Shown here: positions 32,683-43,091 of the stretch, in pieces
Layout of the letters: each line of letters begins with the position of its first letter
Position numbering within the stretch: position 1 is the stretch's first letter
Translations under genes and position numbers: made by a program
NCBI GenBank assembly: GCA_003971905.1
Contig: RSEE01000154.1
Coordinates: 49,039-113,038, forward strand
Origin: Moniliella sp. 'wahieum'
Taxonomy: Eukaryota; Basidiomycota; Moniliellomycetes; Moniliellales; Moniliellaceae
Direction of reading: 5' to 3'
DNA: 64,000 nt
Notes under the pieces: model-generated
What the model saw: only the letters and a program-made list of their open reading frames with translations
Told to the model about the DNA's origin: nothing
Database searches by the model: none

Positions 32683-35448
32683 GTGGCCAGCGCCCCCGTC
32701 TTCGCCTTCGTCTCCATCGCCCTCTGCCTCGTCCTCGCCGTCTCCGTCGTCCTCGCCCTCGCGTCGCCACCCCCCCCGCTGGCCGCCATGCGCCCGCCAG
32801 CGCCCCGCCCTGCCTCGCCCCCCTTTGGCCTCCTCCCGCCCCATCGCCCCGCGCTCGTCCTGCCCTCCTACCCCGGCGACTGCCTCGCCCCTGGCTCGCC
32901 TCCGAGAGCGCCGCCTTGGCCGATGCCCTCGCCCTCGCCCCCGACCCCGCCGCCGCCGCCAACGGCTGGCGTGGCCGCCTCCCGGCGCCTACTTCCTGCC
33001 CCCGGCCACGGCGGCCACCCCTTCTCCATCGGCTTCAACTTCCTCCTCCCGCCGCCCTACCGCGTTGTGATGCTCATCGGCGCCACCCTCCTCTTGTTTG
33101 CCGCCACACTCGCCGTGCTCCATGCCCTCGGCATGGACCTCGCCCGCCTGCCCACCTACGGCGCCTCGGCCTACGCCGCCGCCCACGCGCGTCGCCGTGA
33201 ACGTGCGCCCCATGCCGCCCACTCTGTCGGCCTCGCCCTCCAGCACTTTGCCCGCCCCAGCGGCGCTGATCCCGACCTCGATGACGGCGAGGACGATGTG
33301 CAGGCGCATCCGCCCAAGCGCAATCCTTCCTCCACCTCGTCCGGCGAGCGCGCGGAAACAGCGCTGGTGCTCGGCGTGCTGTACTTGGGCCTGGCGACGC
33401 TCTCGTGGGTGCTGTTCCGCTACTGGGTCGACGGCCCGGCCCATGGCGATCCGATCGGGCGGCATGCACAGCTGTACCAAGGCGTGGTGCCGGTGCTGGC
33501 GCTCGGCTTGCTGCTCTGGCCTGGCCAGCAGCTGGGCAAGCGAGCGCGGTACGCCTACCTGCGCGCGTGTGGGCGGATTGCGTGGCCGTCGCTGCGGCAG
33601 CGGATCGCGTTCGACGACCTCCTCCTCGCCGACACGCTCACCTCGGTGGGCAAGGTGTTTGGCGACGTGTGGCTGGGCTCTGCTTCCTCCTGCCGCGCAA
33701 CGAACACCATACCTGGTACACTGGCCACGGCTCCTGGGCCATCCCCTGGGTCCACTCGTTGCCCTACCTCATCCGCCTCCGCCAGTGCCTCAGCGAGTAC
33801 TACACCTCGGCGCCCTCGGTCCCCTGCGGCCCGCCCGACGCGCCGACCAAGCGCCGCTCGCGCAAGCCCCTGGCCAATGCGCTCAAGTACGCGTCCTCCC
33901 TCCCGGTCATCTGGCTCAGCGCGCTCCACGAGCACGCCAACGATTACTCCTTCCTCGACATTGACGCCCGCGTCCGTCCGCCCGCGACGTACATGCATGG
34001 CGTGCGCCACTACGCCTCCCTCATCCACCAGCTCTGGTACGTCGTCGTCCCAGCAACACTCTGTCCGCTCTCTGTTGTTGTTTTTGTTTGTTTGCGTTTT
34101 TTTTTTCTTCTGACCCGCTGATCCGTGTCCCCCCCCCCCAGGCTGCTGGCCGTGCTGGTCAACTCGCTCTTTTCCTTCTGGTGGGACGTGAATAACGACT
34201 GGGGCCTCAACCTGCTCCGCCCACATGTCTGCGTCGCCGCGCTCCACGCACTCGCACTCGCCATCTGGGCCTACGCGTACCACGCCCAAACCGTCTTCCT
34301 CCGCTGGCTCACCCATCTCCGACCGACCGTGCCACCACCACCCTCGCCCTCCAGTACCACGTCCCACGTGCTCTTGCCGCCCTCGACTCCTGGGCCCAAC
34401 ACGCCGCGCCCCGCTTACACATTGGTCTCCCCGTCCGCCGCTTGGTGCACCGATCCTGGCGTGCCCTCTATGCGCTCTGGACCCAGTGCCAGCCTTACCT
34501 CTGGCTGCCGGCGCCACCGCCAACCCACCACGACCCCGACCAAACCCGCCCGCTCCTCCCTCAACATTCCCCGCGCCAACCGGGCACGTCCCCACCGCTC
34601 TCGCCCTCGCCCCCGTCGCGCTCGCCCTCCGAGCTCCTCTCCGTCGGCATTCACCATGGCGGGTCCCTTTCTGCCATGACGACCGGGTTGGGCTTGTCTG
34701 TCGCTCCTGCCACTACTACCACCGAGCAAGTGACCACCGATGCAGCCATGGATGCCGCCACAACCCCCGAGGATGCCACTCGTGCTACCGCTGCGTCAGA
34801 GGAGGCACTAGCTTCGGGCCTTTTTTCCTTGCCCGACGCCAAGACGGCAGAAGTAGCCGAGAAGAGTGGTTTCCCACCTGCTTCCACCACCGCAGCTGGG
34901 ACGGTACCGGATAAGGAGTTGATGGGAAGGGAACCGACGTGCGTGGGTCGTGGGAAGCGGCCGACGAGGCTCTGGCTCCAACGAGCAGCGAAGTAGGTGC
35001 TGACTTTTCCTCTTCTCACCCTCCTCCTCCTCCTCTCTCCTCCTTCCTCCCGCACGCTGCGCACAAACAAGGAATGGACCTTGTCCCGCTCACTTTCCTC
35101 GCTTGGCGCACTACGTATCCCCCCTGCCCCTGAGCCAGCTGCACGCCCACCACTCTTACGCGATGTGGGACGCGGTGTGGCCCAGCGGTTACCGGGTGGG
35201 TGTACGTGGTGGCAGTGGGCATGGACTTGGTCTTACGGTTTACCTGGTCGATCAAAATGTCCTCGCATCTGCACCACCTACTGGCGTTTGAAGGTGGGAT
35301 TGCCCTGCTTGAGTTGGCCGAACTCGTACGCCGGTTCGGTTGGATGGTGGTCCGCGTCGAATGGGAGTTTGCACGCATGGAACGCGCTCGTACACCTCGT
35401 ATACTTACGGGTACAGGCACAGGGTTGATGCCCCCACGTGCAGTTTGA
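32683..35448 (+). CDS. EXS-domain membrane protein, ERD1-like (Golgi)
   Basis: Yeast ERD1 recycles phosphate from the Golgi lumen and supports retention of glycosyltransferases and ER proteins. An N-terminal hydrophobic segment (VFAFVSIALCLVLAVSVVLA) is followed by a Pro-rich stretch and the ERD1-type start FNFLLPPPYRVVMLIGATLL. EXS blocks follow: FDDLLLADTLTSVGKVFGDV, IPWVHSLPYLIRLRQCLSEY, ANALKYASSLPVIWLSALHE, an intron at 34037-34141 (GTACGT..CAG), then LLAVLVNSLFSFWWDVNNDW. The last EXS piece, YVVAVGMDLVLRFTWSIKMS and LAFEGGIALLELAELVRRFG, is 900 bases further on, with a stop at 35448. Between them lies about 300 codons of low-complexity Pro/Ser/Thr/Ala sequence, possibly with an intron. 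Frame slips are needed near 33690 and within the insert. Confidence 0.8.
34037..34141 (+). other. Intron in the ERD1-like gene
   Basis: Donor GTACGT after IHQLW and acceptor C-run plus AG before LLAVLVNS; 105 nt. It contains a T-rich tract and ends in nine Cs. Confidence 0.8.
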
Positions 35449-35510
35449 GTCGGCGCGCCAGGGGACGGGGGGCCCGAGGGGATGCACATGCACATGCACG
35501 TGCTTTCTCT

Positions 35511-35546
35511 GGTTTACTCGGTTTACTCAGTTTACTCGGTTTACTC
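35511..35546. repeat. Tandem 9-mer (GGTTTACTC) array
   Basis: Four units of GGTTTACTC, one starting with A. Confidence 0.85.
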
Positions 35547-35956
35547 ATGTGCTTTCCGGTGCACCTTGGGTATAAGCTCGTACGGGATGTTGGATGTTAG
35601 ATGCCGCAGGCGTTTGGTTTTAGATTTCCCCCCGCCGTGCTCCATCGCCTCAACGTCCCTCCCCCCCCCTCCCCCTCACTCCGCGCCTTCTCTCCTCCCC
35701 CTACAGCTAGCCCTTCCTCCACCCCGGATCTCTGCTGCTTCGGCCTACCAAGCGAGTGTCGCACGGGGAAGGGAGGGTCCAAAAACGAATGAGATGCGAC
35801 GCTCTACAGTGATACGGTAATACGGTATACATACTGTACCCTTTCCGCCAAAAAGGCGGATAGAGACCCAAGAATGAGTTGAGTAATGAATAGAAAGTGG
35901 GCACAGCAGTGGAAACCCCGGCGGTACCGGTTCCGAAACAGTAACGGCCAACCCGT

Positions 35957-35997
35957 CCCTGGTAACGAATAACCAGTAACCACTAACCACTAACCCT
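35957..35997. repeat. GTAAC/ACTAACC short repeat cluster
   Basis: CTGGTAACGAATAACCAGTA followed by two ACCACTA units; same dispersed family as 7539-7574. Confidence 0.5.
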
Positions 35998-36276
35998 TAC
36001 TGCTTCTGGACCCTGTGGCACAGCTGGAACCCTAGCGCGCAACAGAGGTCCCACAGGTGCCAAAGTAGAGAGAAGAGAACGTAGGTAAGCTGTCTGACAT
36101 ACCACCGGGTGCCCGTTACGTTGAAGTCCTGGGGCCTGCCCAGGGCGGGTGGGGGGAATGGTGGGAAGCGCCAGCCCCCCCAAAAAAGATAGGCAGAAGG
36201 AAAAGAAAGTAGGAAACAGAGAGGGAGGGAAGGGGGATAAGACGCGCGAAATAAGGACGGTCGTCAGACGAAAAGA

Positions 36277-37559
36277 TTAAAAGTCGGCATCGTCATACTC
36301 GGGGACGGGATTGTCGACAAAATCGTCAATCGGCACTGTGGGAACAAACTTGTCGTCAAGCTCAGCCGGGCGAGCCGAGGCGTTGAAGGCAGACGCAGTG
36401 TCCAGCGTGTCCAACCACTTGTCCCGTCCTTGGCACTGCTCGTCACAGTCGATCGTGTCCGTCACATTGTCCCAGTTCTCCCCGTCGTTCGGGTCGGGCT
36501 GGGCAAGACGAGCAATAAGCGCCTCGTGCCGACGAAGCACACGCGAAGAAGAGCTGGCAGGGTCGAGCGAACGCTTGGACGCAGACATGTACCGGTAGTA
36601 CTTGCCCAGCGAACGCAACTGGCCCGATTGGAAAAACGCTGCGTTTTGCGCCGAACCAAAGCTGTCGGGAGGAGTGGCCCACATGCCAAAGGGGAACGCA
36701 CGCTTAACGTACCCCGTCGAGATGAAAAATTCCGTCGCTTCAACCATGAACTTCTTGGCTTCGCGCCGATGGACCAGAGGCGGCCGTAACACCGTACTCG
36801 GTGATCCAGATGTCCTTATCAGGGAAACGGGTGTGGATGCCATGGATGTACTTCTTCAACTTCTTGATCGACTTCCAACTTCCGTAGTCTATTCGAGGGG
36901 GTAAGTTAGCACGCGAAAAACGCCAGGGCAAAATGAGAAAAGATGGAATGGAAGAAGAAGAGGAAGAAGAAGAGGAAACGTACAGTGGGCCGCAACAAAG
37001 TCGTAGTGCCCACCACGGTTGTGGAGGACTGGGTGAACTGTTCGAGCCAGTTCACGTTCCAGCAGATCTGCGGGGAAGAGATCCGGGTACCGTATTTGCG
37101 CAGCGGCGCAAGTTCACGCTGGAACGCCGGCCGCATCCTGAGGCGAGTAGTTGGACTGGGACTCGACATCGGGCTCATTGTAGGCCAACAGGTAAGGGTA
37201 ACGGTACTTGGGGAAGAGGCTGCGCAAACGCGGCCAGTCCTTGTTCTTCTTGTACCCCCAGCGCGTGGGCACGAATTGCAGCCCAGAGCGGGAGAGTTGC
37301 GGGACATGGCCCATCTGTTTTTTTTTTTTTCAAGTAAAATGTGGATTGGAAAGTTAATAGGGGATTAGGGGAGGTGAGGGGCGACGGGTGGATAGGGGAG
37401 TAGACCTACCTCCCAATGATGGTAGCTGTTGACAGTGGGAGCGCCAACAAGCTGGTGAGCCCATTGGTTGTCCGCCGCCCAGGCCAGGCCGAGGTGGAAG
37501 GCGGCGGCGGACTGGGCCAGGACGAGGAGAGTGGCGAGAGAAAAGAGAGTGAGCTTCAT
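36277..37559 (-). CDS. Secreted glycoside hydrolase, GH128/Asl1-like beta-1,3-glucanase
   Basis: The start MKLTLFSLATLLVLAQSAAA is a clear signal peptide. Exon 1 ends VNSYHHWE at a 95-nt intron (37315-37409). Exon 2 has VPQLSRSGLQFVPTRWGYKK, then YPYLLAYNEPDVESQSNYSP with the conserved catalytic Glu of the AYNEPD motif, ISSPQICWNVNWLEQF, and GGHYDFVAAH before a second intron (36889-36983). Exon 3 begins YYGSWKSIKKLKKYIHGIHT and has DKDIWITEYGV with the second catalytic Glu, then AFPFGMW and SLGKYYRYM. This order is that of the Glyco_hydro_cc domain (GH128), enzymes that act on beta-1,3-glucan in fungal walls. An unusual tail of about 75 residues, ending PEYDDADF, is acidic. Frame slips lie near 37110, 37030 and 36810. 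A cell-wall remodelling role is inferred. Confidence 0.8.
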
Positions 37560-39916
37560 GGGAACGAGTGAGCGCGGCTTGGGGGACGAGCGGCAGTGGA
37601 TGGGAAGGGGCGTCAACCAGGACGCGGTGAGCAGGTGTAGGGGGTGAGGGAGGGGGAGGGCAACTCGCAGAGCTGGTGGTGGGGATGCGGATGGAGACGG
37701 TGTCAAGGATCATCGGTCATGGCGGTGCGGTGCCTTGGGCGATGGGCGATGGCCAAGGAGGCCAAGGCGATGTTTCGGCTCAGTCTCAGCGCGGAGGCAC
37801 GACGCGTGACGCAGAGGCAGCTGCAGGAACACGGAGGCAACAGTGGCCCCACGCGGGGCCTGGGCGACGATCAATGCAAATGCAGGACCATGCATGCATG
37901 CACATGGCGCTCCCCCGGGCAACGTGCACCGCACCCGGCCAGTGCCTCCTCACCTTACACCGCCGCCGTGCGGGCGCAGGCAGGCAGGTGGACGCCGGGC
38001 GCGGTGGCAGCGCGCTGAAGCCCATCGCGCCCTAACGCCGAGTCCGTCAAGCTAAGCGCTAAAGCGTAACGCCGCGGCTGGCTGGCCGGTGGAGCAGCGC
38101 CACAGCGCAGCCCGGGGCAGTGTTCTGCGCGCGCTGTGGGGTGGCGCTCGGCCCTGACCCTGACGCGTGACGCCTAAGCGCTGCGGAGCTGCCCCAGCGA
38201 CTGCCGCCGTGCCTGTCGGGCATCATGCATCATCATGCTCCCCTAGCAGAACGGCCATCGACCCTCGACCACCCAGAATATAAATCCCCGGCTTCCCTCC
38301 ACCTCTCTCAATCTCATCAACGAGCCGCAGCAAAGCCCAGCGTTGCCTGACCCCCCCAAGCAGCCCGTAGTAGCCTCCATCGCATTGCCATAACGCGCAA
38401 CGCGTAAAGGCGAGTTGGCAGAACGCGCTGAACCCACAGGTGTGTTCTAGATCGTGTTTTCCCCTTTCGTATAATATGCTCTCAAATCTCAGATCTCGCA
38501 GAGCTCAATATCTCCTTGTCCATGGGACTAGTGACTAATGATTAATGACTCCGCTTGTATGGTCGATGCTGTTGGACGGAGTGCTAGGGTTCCCCTGCGC
38601 GGCCCTCCTCAGTTGGGTAGGTGCTGCTCAGCCTAGCCGGGAGGAAGCGTTCCGCTGACAGGTTGCGCACTGCTGCGCACTGCTTGCACCATCACCGGTG
38701 ATGGGTCACCCTCCTCTCTCTCCTGTCTTTTCCCTGCAGGCGTTGCTTGCAGACGTGTGGCTCACCACTTTGCCTTCACGCCTTGTCTGAAAGTTGCTTT
38801 GCAGGTCATCCATAGGATCGCTGAGTGCTCAGACTGAGTGCTCTCCAAGTTGCACTCTAGCAGATGCATGACTCCCGCTTTATACTCTCTGCCTTTCCAC
38901 AACGCCATTGGCAGAGCATATTGAAGGCTGGGAGAAATACTAGTCTAGATCGTGGTCCAGCATTCGGAGCCCAAGCAGAGCCATATAGGCCTTGTAATCT
39001 TCTAGCGCACCTTATACTTCCCCCGTCTCAGCCATCTATCTCCATTTCCTGACAGTGCGCCAAGTTCATTGCTAGTTCACTTATTGAGGGTGAAAGCGAT
39101 GCACCAGAAGGAAGAGGGTGGGGCGATGAGCAGGAACGCTGTTGAAGCACAACAGTTTGGTTGGAGTTCATACCCTGACCAATAAGTCATTCCACAGCCT
39201 ACACATTTCTCTGGGGCGACTTTCTGGTGTCAGAAATTGGACTATACTGCTCTGGAATGATAAGAAGGAAATGGATATGAGTCCGGGAGGACACCCAGTG
39301 CTATAGGGTGACCGTGAGCCGAAACAACTTGAGTCCTAACTTAGAGAGCCCCTCGAACACTTCGTGGTCAGTTACGAAGCGAATGCCGCTGGATCCTCCA
39401 ACTCCCCAAGGGTTGGCTCACAGCCAGAGCAATGAGTGTCAATTCGTTCGACTCAGTCATCGATCACGGTATTGCTTCGACGTTTTAAACGAGCGAGCAC
39501 CGATGTGCGAGCCCCGCCGCGCAGACAAACTCTTCACGTTTCCCTTTCCTGCCGGATAGTGTTTATGGAATTGGCTGGCTCGTCTAATTGGATGGATTAA
39601 TTGCGTGCTGCACTGGTGACAGGCGAGCAGTGGCACTGCAGCAGCAGTGTTTGCATTTTTTTCCTGTGAATAGGTGCATAGCTCTTGTGGGAGCTATGCA
39701 GCGAATGTTATAACTGTACCACCTCCATCCCGAGTTAGCTGCAGAATATGTTTGAATGGCGAACTCTTAAACAACCCATGTACTCCGTTGGGCCTAATTA
39801 ATCTTGAATGTTCCCTCAAGCTGCAGTGAGCTGAGTTCCTTTGGATTTGGCTACGGCTATGGATGAGCGGTGTGTGTTTTACACACGGCTGCGGGGTTTG
39901 TATGGGATAAAACCAA
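37560..39916. other. Intergenic region, nothing recognised
   Basis: Short ORFs only. The first 1.2 kb is GC-rich like the genes; after about 38.8 kb the composition becomes more AT-rich by eye. ATGCATCAT words occur near 38220. Confidence 0.45.
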
Positions 39917-40272
39917 GTTCCGGGAACAAATGGTTTAAAAGCACGGCCATAAGCTGTAGTGGGTTTGACCATTATCCATATCTCGCTATAATAGAAGTAC
40001 TTAGCTTAACCTCGTGTTTGCGCCAGGGGTATAATCCAAGAAATTCGCACCTCTTTAATCTAAGTCCACATCCCTCTCATTAATCTCATTACAGGAAAAA
40101 GCGTGCCAGAAAGTTCCCGGAACAACTGGCTTAAAAGCACGGCCATAACTGAATTGCTCTTGGCCATTATGCAAATCTCGCTATAATAGAAGTACTTATA
40201 GCTTAACCTCAGGCCTCATGTTTGCGCCAAGGTTATATCCAAGCAATTCGCACTTGTTTAATCCTAAGTTCG
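39917..40272. repeat. Tandem duplication, 196-bp period
   Basis: Two direct copies starting at 39917 and 40113. Shared blocks are TTAAAAGCACGGCCATAA, ATCTCGCTATAATAGAAGTA, TAGCTTAACCTC and TGTTTGCGCCA followed by ATCCAAG.AATTCGCAC. The copies differ by scattered substitutions and small indels, so the duplication is not recent. Confidence 0.8.
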
Positions 40273-40299
40273 ATCAAATGCATTTTTTGGGTGGGTTAG

Positions 40300-41650
40300 G
40301 GTGTCCATTCTGTCCTGCCGCCACATCAACTTTCGCCATCGCGGCCTTAAACGTTGCGCTTCAAACTTGATGCCCCTTCAGCACCCAGGACCACGCATCC
40401 ACTCTCTCTCCTGTGGCCACCTTCTCCTCCAAAGCAATGGGTTAGGTTAGGGGGTAGCAAGGTCATGACCAGTGAAGCATAAAAACGTACCGCCAAATCG
40501 AAAATGCGACGACGCATGGTGGACCAAGTCGGCTTCAGGAACACCGTCACAGGACTTGGACAAACTTTTTGTCACACGACCGATATGGGCCAGGAGTTGT
40601 CCGTCAAAAGTGAACTCTTCCAGACATCGCAGGGAACAAAAGCCGCTGCGGACGGAAAACCAAGCCTAAATCCTTATTGTTGCCGATCCTGCTCTAGGGA
40701 TGCAGACAAACCCATACCGCGAAGAGTCGTTTGTACCATTTTCTGTCAATGGCGAGTCGTATAGCACAAGTGATCCGGGGTGTGCGGCGAGAGTTGAAGG
40801 TCTGACCTTTTTGTGCTCCAGCAAGAGTTTGAAATGCTGGCGTGGTTTGGACATGGTAAAGCCTAGCCAATGATTCCTGCTTCGCATTGCTTGACAAAAA
40901 GACCACCCGAAGAGTCTTGATGTCGCGTAGACTTTCCTCTATGAGTATACATGTTGCCCTTGTAACGAGCGAATCGATGAAATACGGATCCAATTCTCCG
41001 GCAAAAGGACCACATCAGAGGGGGAATGCCAGCAAATTCGTCCTGATTAACGGAGCTCTCTTCATCAGTGTCCATTGTGCGGAGGAACAAGGTGTCAGCG
41101 TCAAGACCCAGCGCAAAACTTCTTCGTTGTTCATCGTCGTCGTCTGCGGGCTCAATTGACCCGCATAATCATTTCACGAACCAACACGGGAACGAAAGGG
41201 GGGAGGAGGGACTACAACGTAACTCTCGGTTCGTACTCCTTTTCCCTCTCCTCCGTCGGAGTCGCTGCCGGAATTGCTGTTGATCCCAATGCTGCCACCA
41301 GGTGGTTCTTCACGGACGGTTCATCACCTTCGAAAGCAGTCTCCACCACGGGCTCCGGCTCAGGGTTGATACGTCGTGTGTCCCTCGGGCGGCGAGCGGC
41401 GTTGCTGGTTACTGGGTTGTCCTGACGGTGCGGGAGGGAGGCATTGTAGAGTGTGGCAGTACTGGCTCAAGAGAAATGATGGCGGGAAAGGTGGTGGGCG
41501 GGGGCATGAAGTTCGCCTAAAAGGGATGCAGCTGTGTGGTCGCTTCCCCACCAGGGGTCGGATTCCCAGGGGTCGATCGAGCTGAGATTTGCGGAGCATG
41601 AATTGACTGTACACCTCAAATTGAGGCCTGGGGCCGCTGGTTCAGCGATC
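40300..41650 (-). pseudogene. Possible broken gene of unknown function
   Basis: The minus strand gives consecutive short frames that could join: FLRTMDTDEESSVNQDEFAG, IPPLMWSFCRRIGSVFHRFA, SRNHWLGFTMSKPRQHFKLL and AHPGSLVLYDSPLTENGTND, then MTVFLKPTWSTMRRRIFDLA. The pieces look protein-like in composition, but I recognise no family, and stops or frame changes occur every 60-90 codons. It may be a relict gene or chance. Confidence 0.2.
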
Positions 41651-41773
41651 ATCCTGCATCACCCCCAAAACAGAAGCATGGTGCGGGAGAGCATGCTGTG
41701 CTGCTCTGCGACGTGAAGCGGCTGAAGCCCGTGCGGGGCAGGGTCGCTCACACGAAGCATGTTAAAAGTACGT

Positions 41774-41816
41774 TAAACGTTAACTGGTCACCGGTCACTG
41801 GTAGCCGTACGGTAAC
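41774..41816. repeat. GTTAAC/GGTCACCGGTCAC palindromic cluster
   Basis: GTTAACTGGTCACCGGTCAC then TGGTAGCCGTACGGTAAC; same dispersed family as 7539-7574. Confidence 0.45.
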
Positions 41817-41857
41817 CTCAGCCTTCGGGCTCCGGCTGGGCGCCCAGCGAGCGCCCA

Positions 41858-42975
41858 GCCCTGCAAAATAAGACCCGCATATTGCCTGGCATGGGGAGAA
41901 ATAGGTAAACGGACAGACAGTTCATGTTGAGCCATCGGGTGGCTCGTGCTTTGGCCAATGTGTCCCTTCAGTTCCTCCTCGGGCCTGGGAGTTCTGTTAT
42001 TTTCTCTCTCCTGTTTTTCCTTGTTCCGCAGCTTAGCCCCTGGTGGCGACTCGCTGCTTGCTGTTCCTTTGTAGGTGTTGCTGGTTGGCTTAGACCATCA
42101 CCACCACCAGTGCGATTGCATCACCCTCAAGACCATCCACACTCCAAGTCTTATCAGTTCAAGCCCACTTCCGGACAGAGACACCTGTTCACCTAGCTGA
42201 ACTCTCCTACAGCGACACCATCACCATCTCCCCAAGAAACAAATCTGCCAGCCGCATGCGATATCACCAGAACCTTCCCTCAATGGCAAGGAAACAAGAG
42301 GGTGCAATTCCTTCGCCCCCCATGCGCCGAATCTGATCGCTCAATGTTTGGCTGATATCAGGGCCAAAAGAACGCCTGGTACGCTCCCTCCGCAAAACTT
42401 TGGCGATTCAATGGTTGCTCGAGGCTAACCGCGCGTGCATTGCGACAGGATTACCTTCAAAGCCATCGGCATCAACCAAATAATCTTGGTTTAAATCGGT
42501 ACTATTCGGGATGTTGCGCATCTCAACCATGTCCTGGTGGAGTACGCATTGAAAATCCCTCCAAAGGGCCAGAGTAACCTCAATTTGCGCCTGGGACAAG
42601 CGAGCACAGGGCAGCGCGAAGCCGACATACTGGCCCAAGTGATAGCTCAACGCCACCGGGCTGCGGTGGGTGCTGCCCCTTCAGCCTACCGCTGGGAGGG
42701 CTCGAGACGGCGTAGGCCCATTACGCGGACCACTCGCCCGTCCCACGCATCTGTTTTGGACGCTACTAACGAAGATGAAGAGTCTGAATAGGAATGCCGC
42801 ATCAACCGTGAAGCAGGTGTATGAACCACCAGCGACGAAGACAAAACTCTCTCTCTGTTGGGTATATAGTCGAGCACTGGAACACCAGTGGCGTGATATT
42901 TAGTAGCTAGCATGCAAGCTATAACAGTGGAGGAGATGATGTCTGCCTTGTTCGCCTTCTACCCTTTTGGTTTGT
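41858..42975 (+). repeat. Dispersed repeat A, copy 2
   Basis: Inverted counterpart of 23060-24345 (landmarks given there). It begins CAGCGAGCGCCCAGCCCTGC and fades out near 42975. On its minus strand an 82-codon frame (42408-42656) reads ALSYHLGQYVGF, AQIEVTLALWRDFQCV and MVEMRNIPNSTDLNQD; copy 1 keeps the same residues across one frame slip. No known transposase or RT motif is present, so the element is probably non-autonomous or a fragment. Confidence 0.8.
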
Positions 42976-43020
42976 GCTTTCGCAGCGGAGGCTCTCTGAT
43001 CCTACAGCTGCTCCTATCGC

Positions 43021-43091
43021 AGCTCGATGGCGTAGTGGTAACGCGTCACTGACCAATCGGCGATGCCATGGGTTCGATTCCCATTCGAGCC
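43021..43091 (+). tRNA. tRNA-like sequence with an atypical anticodon arm (possible pseudo-tRNA)
   Basis: The ends fold well: GCTCGA pairs with TCGAGC, the D arm is GCGT/ACGC around AGTGGTA, and the T arm is ATGGG/CCCAT around TTCGATT, with a perfect B box GGTTCGATTCC and a good A box TGGCGTAGTGG. Between them TCACTGACCAATCGGCGATG gives no clean 5-bp anticodon stem, so no isotype can be assigned. A base loss in the read, or a decayed tRNA gene, would explain it. It starts about 45 bases after repeat A copy 2. Confidence 0.5.

Larger units (their letters stand above)
35449..36276. other. Intergenic region with short repeats
   Basis: No gene recognised. It holds the TTTACTC array and a GTAACCACTAACC-type cluster at 35957-35997. 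Confidence 0.55.
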
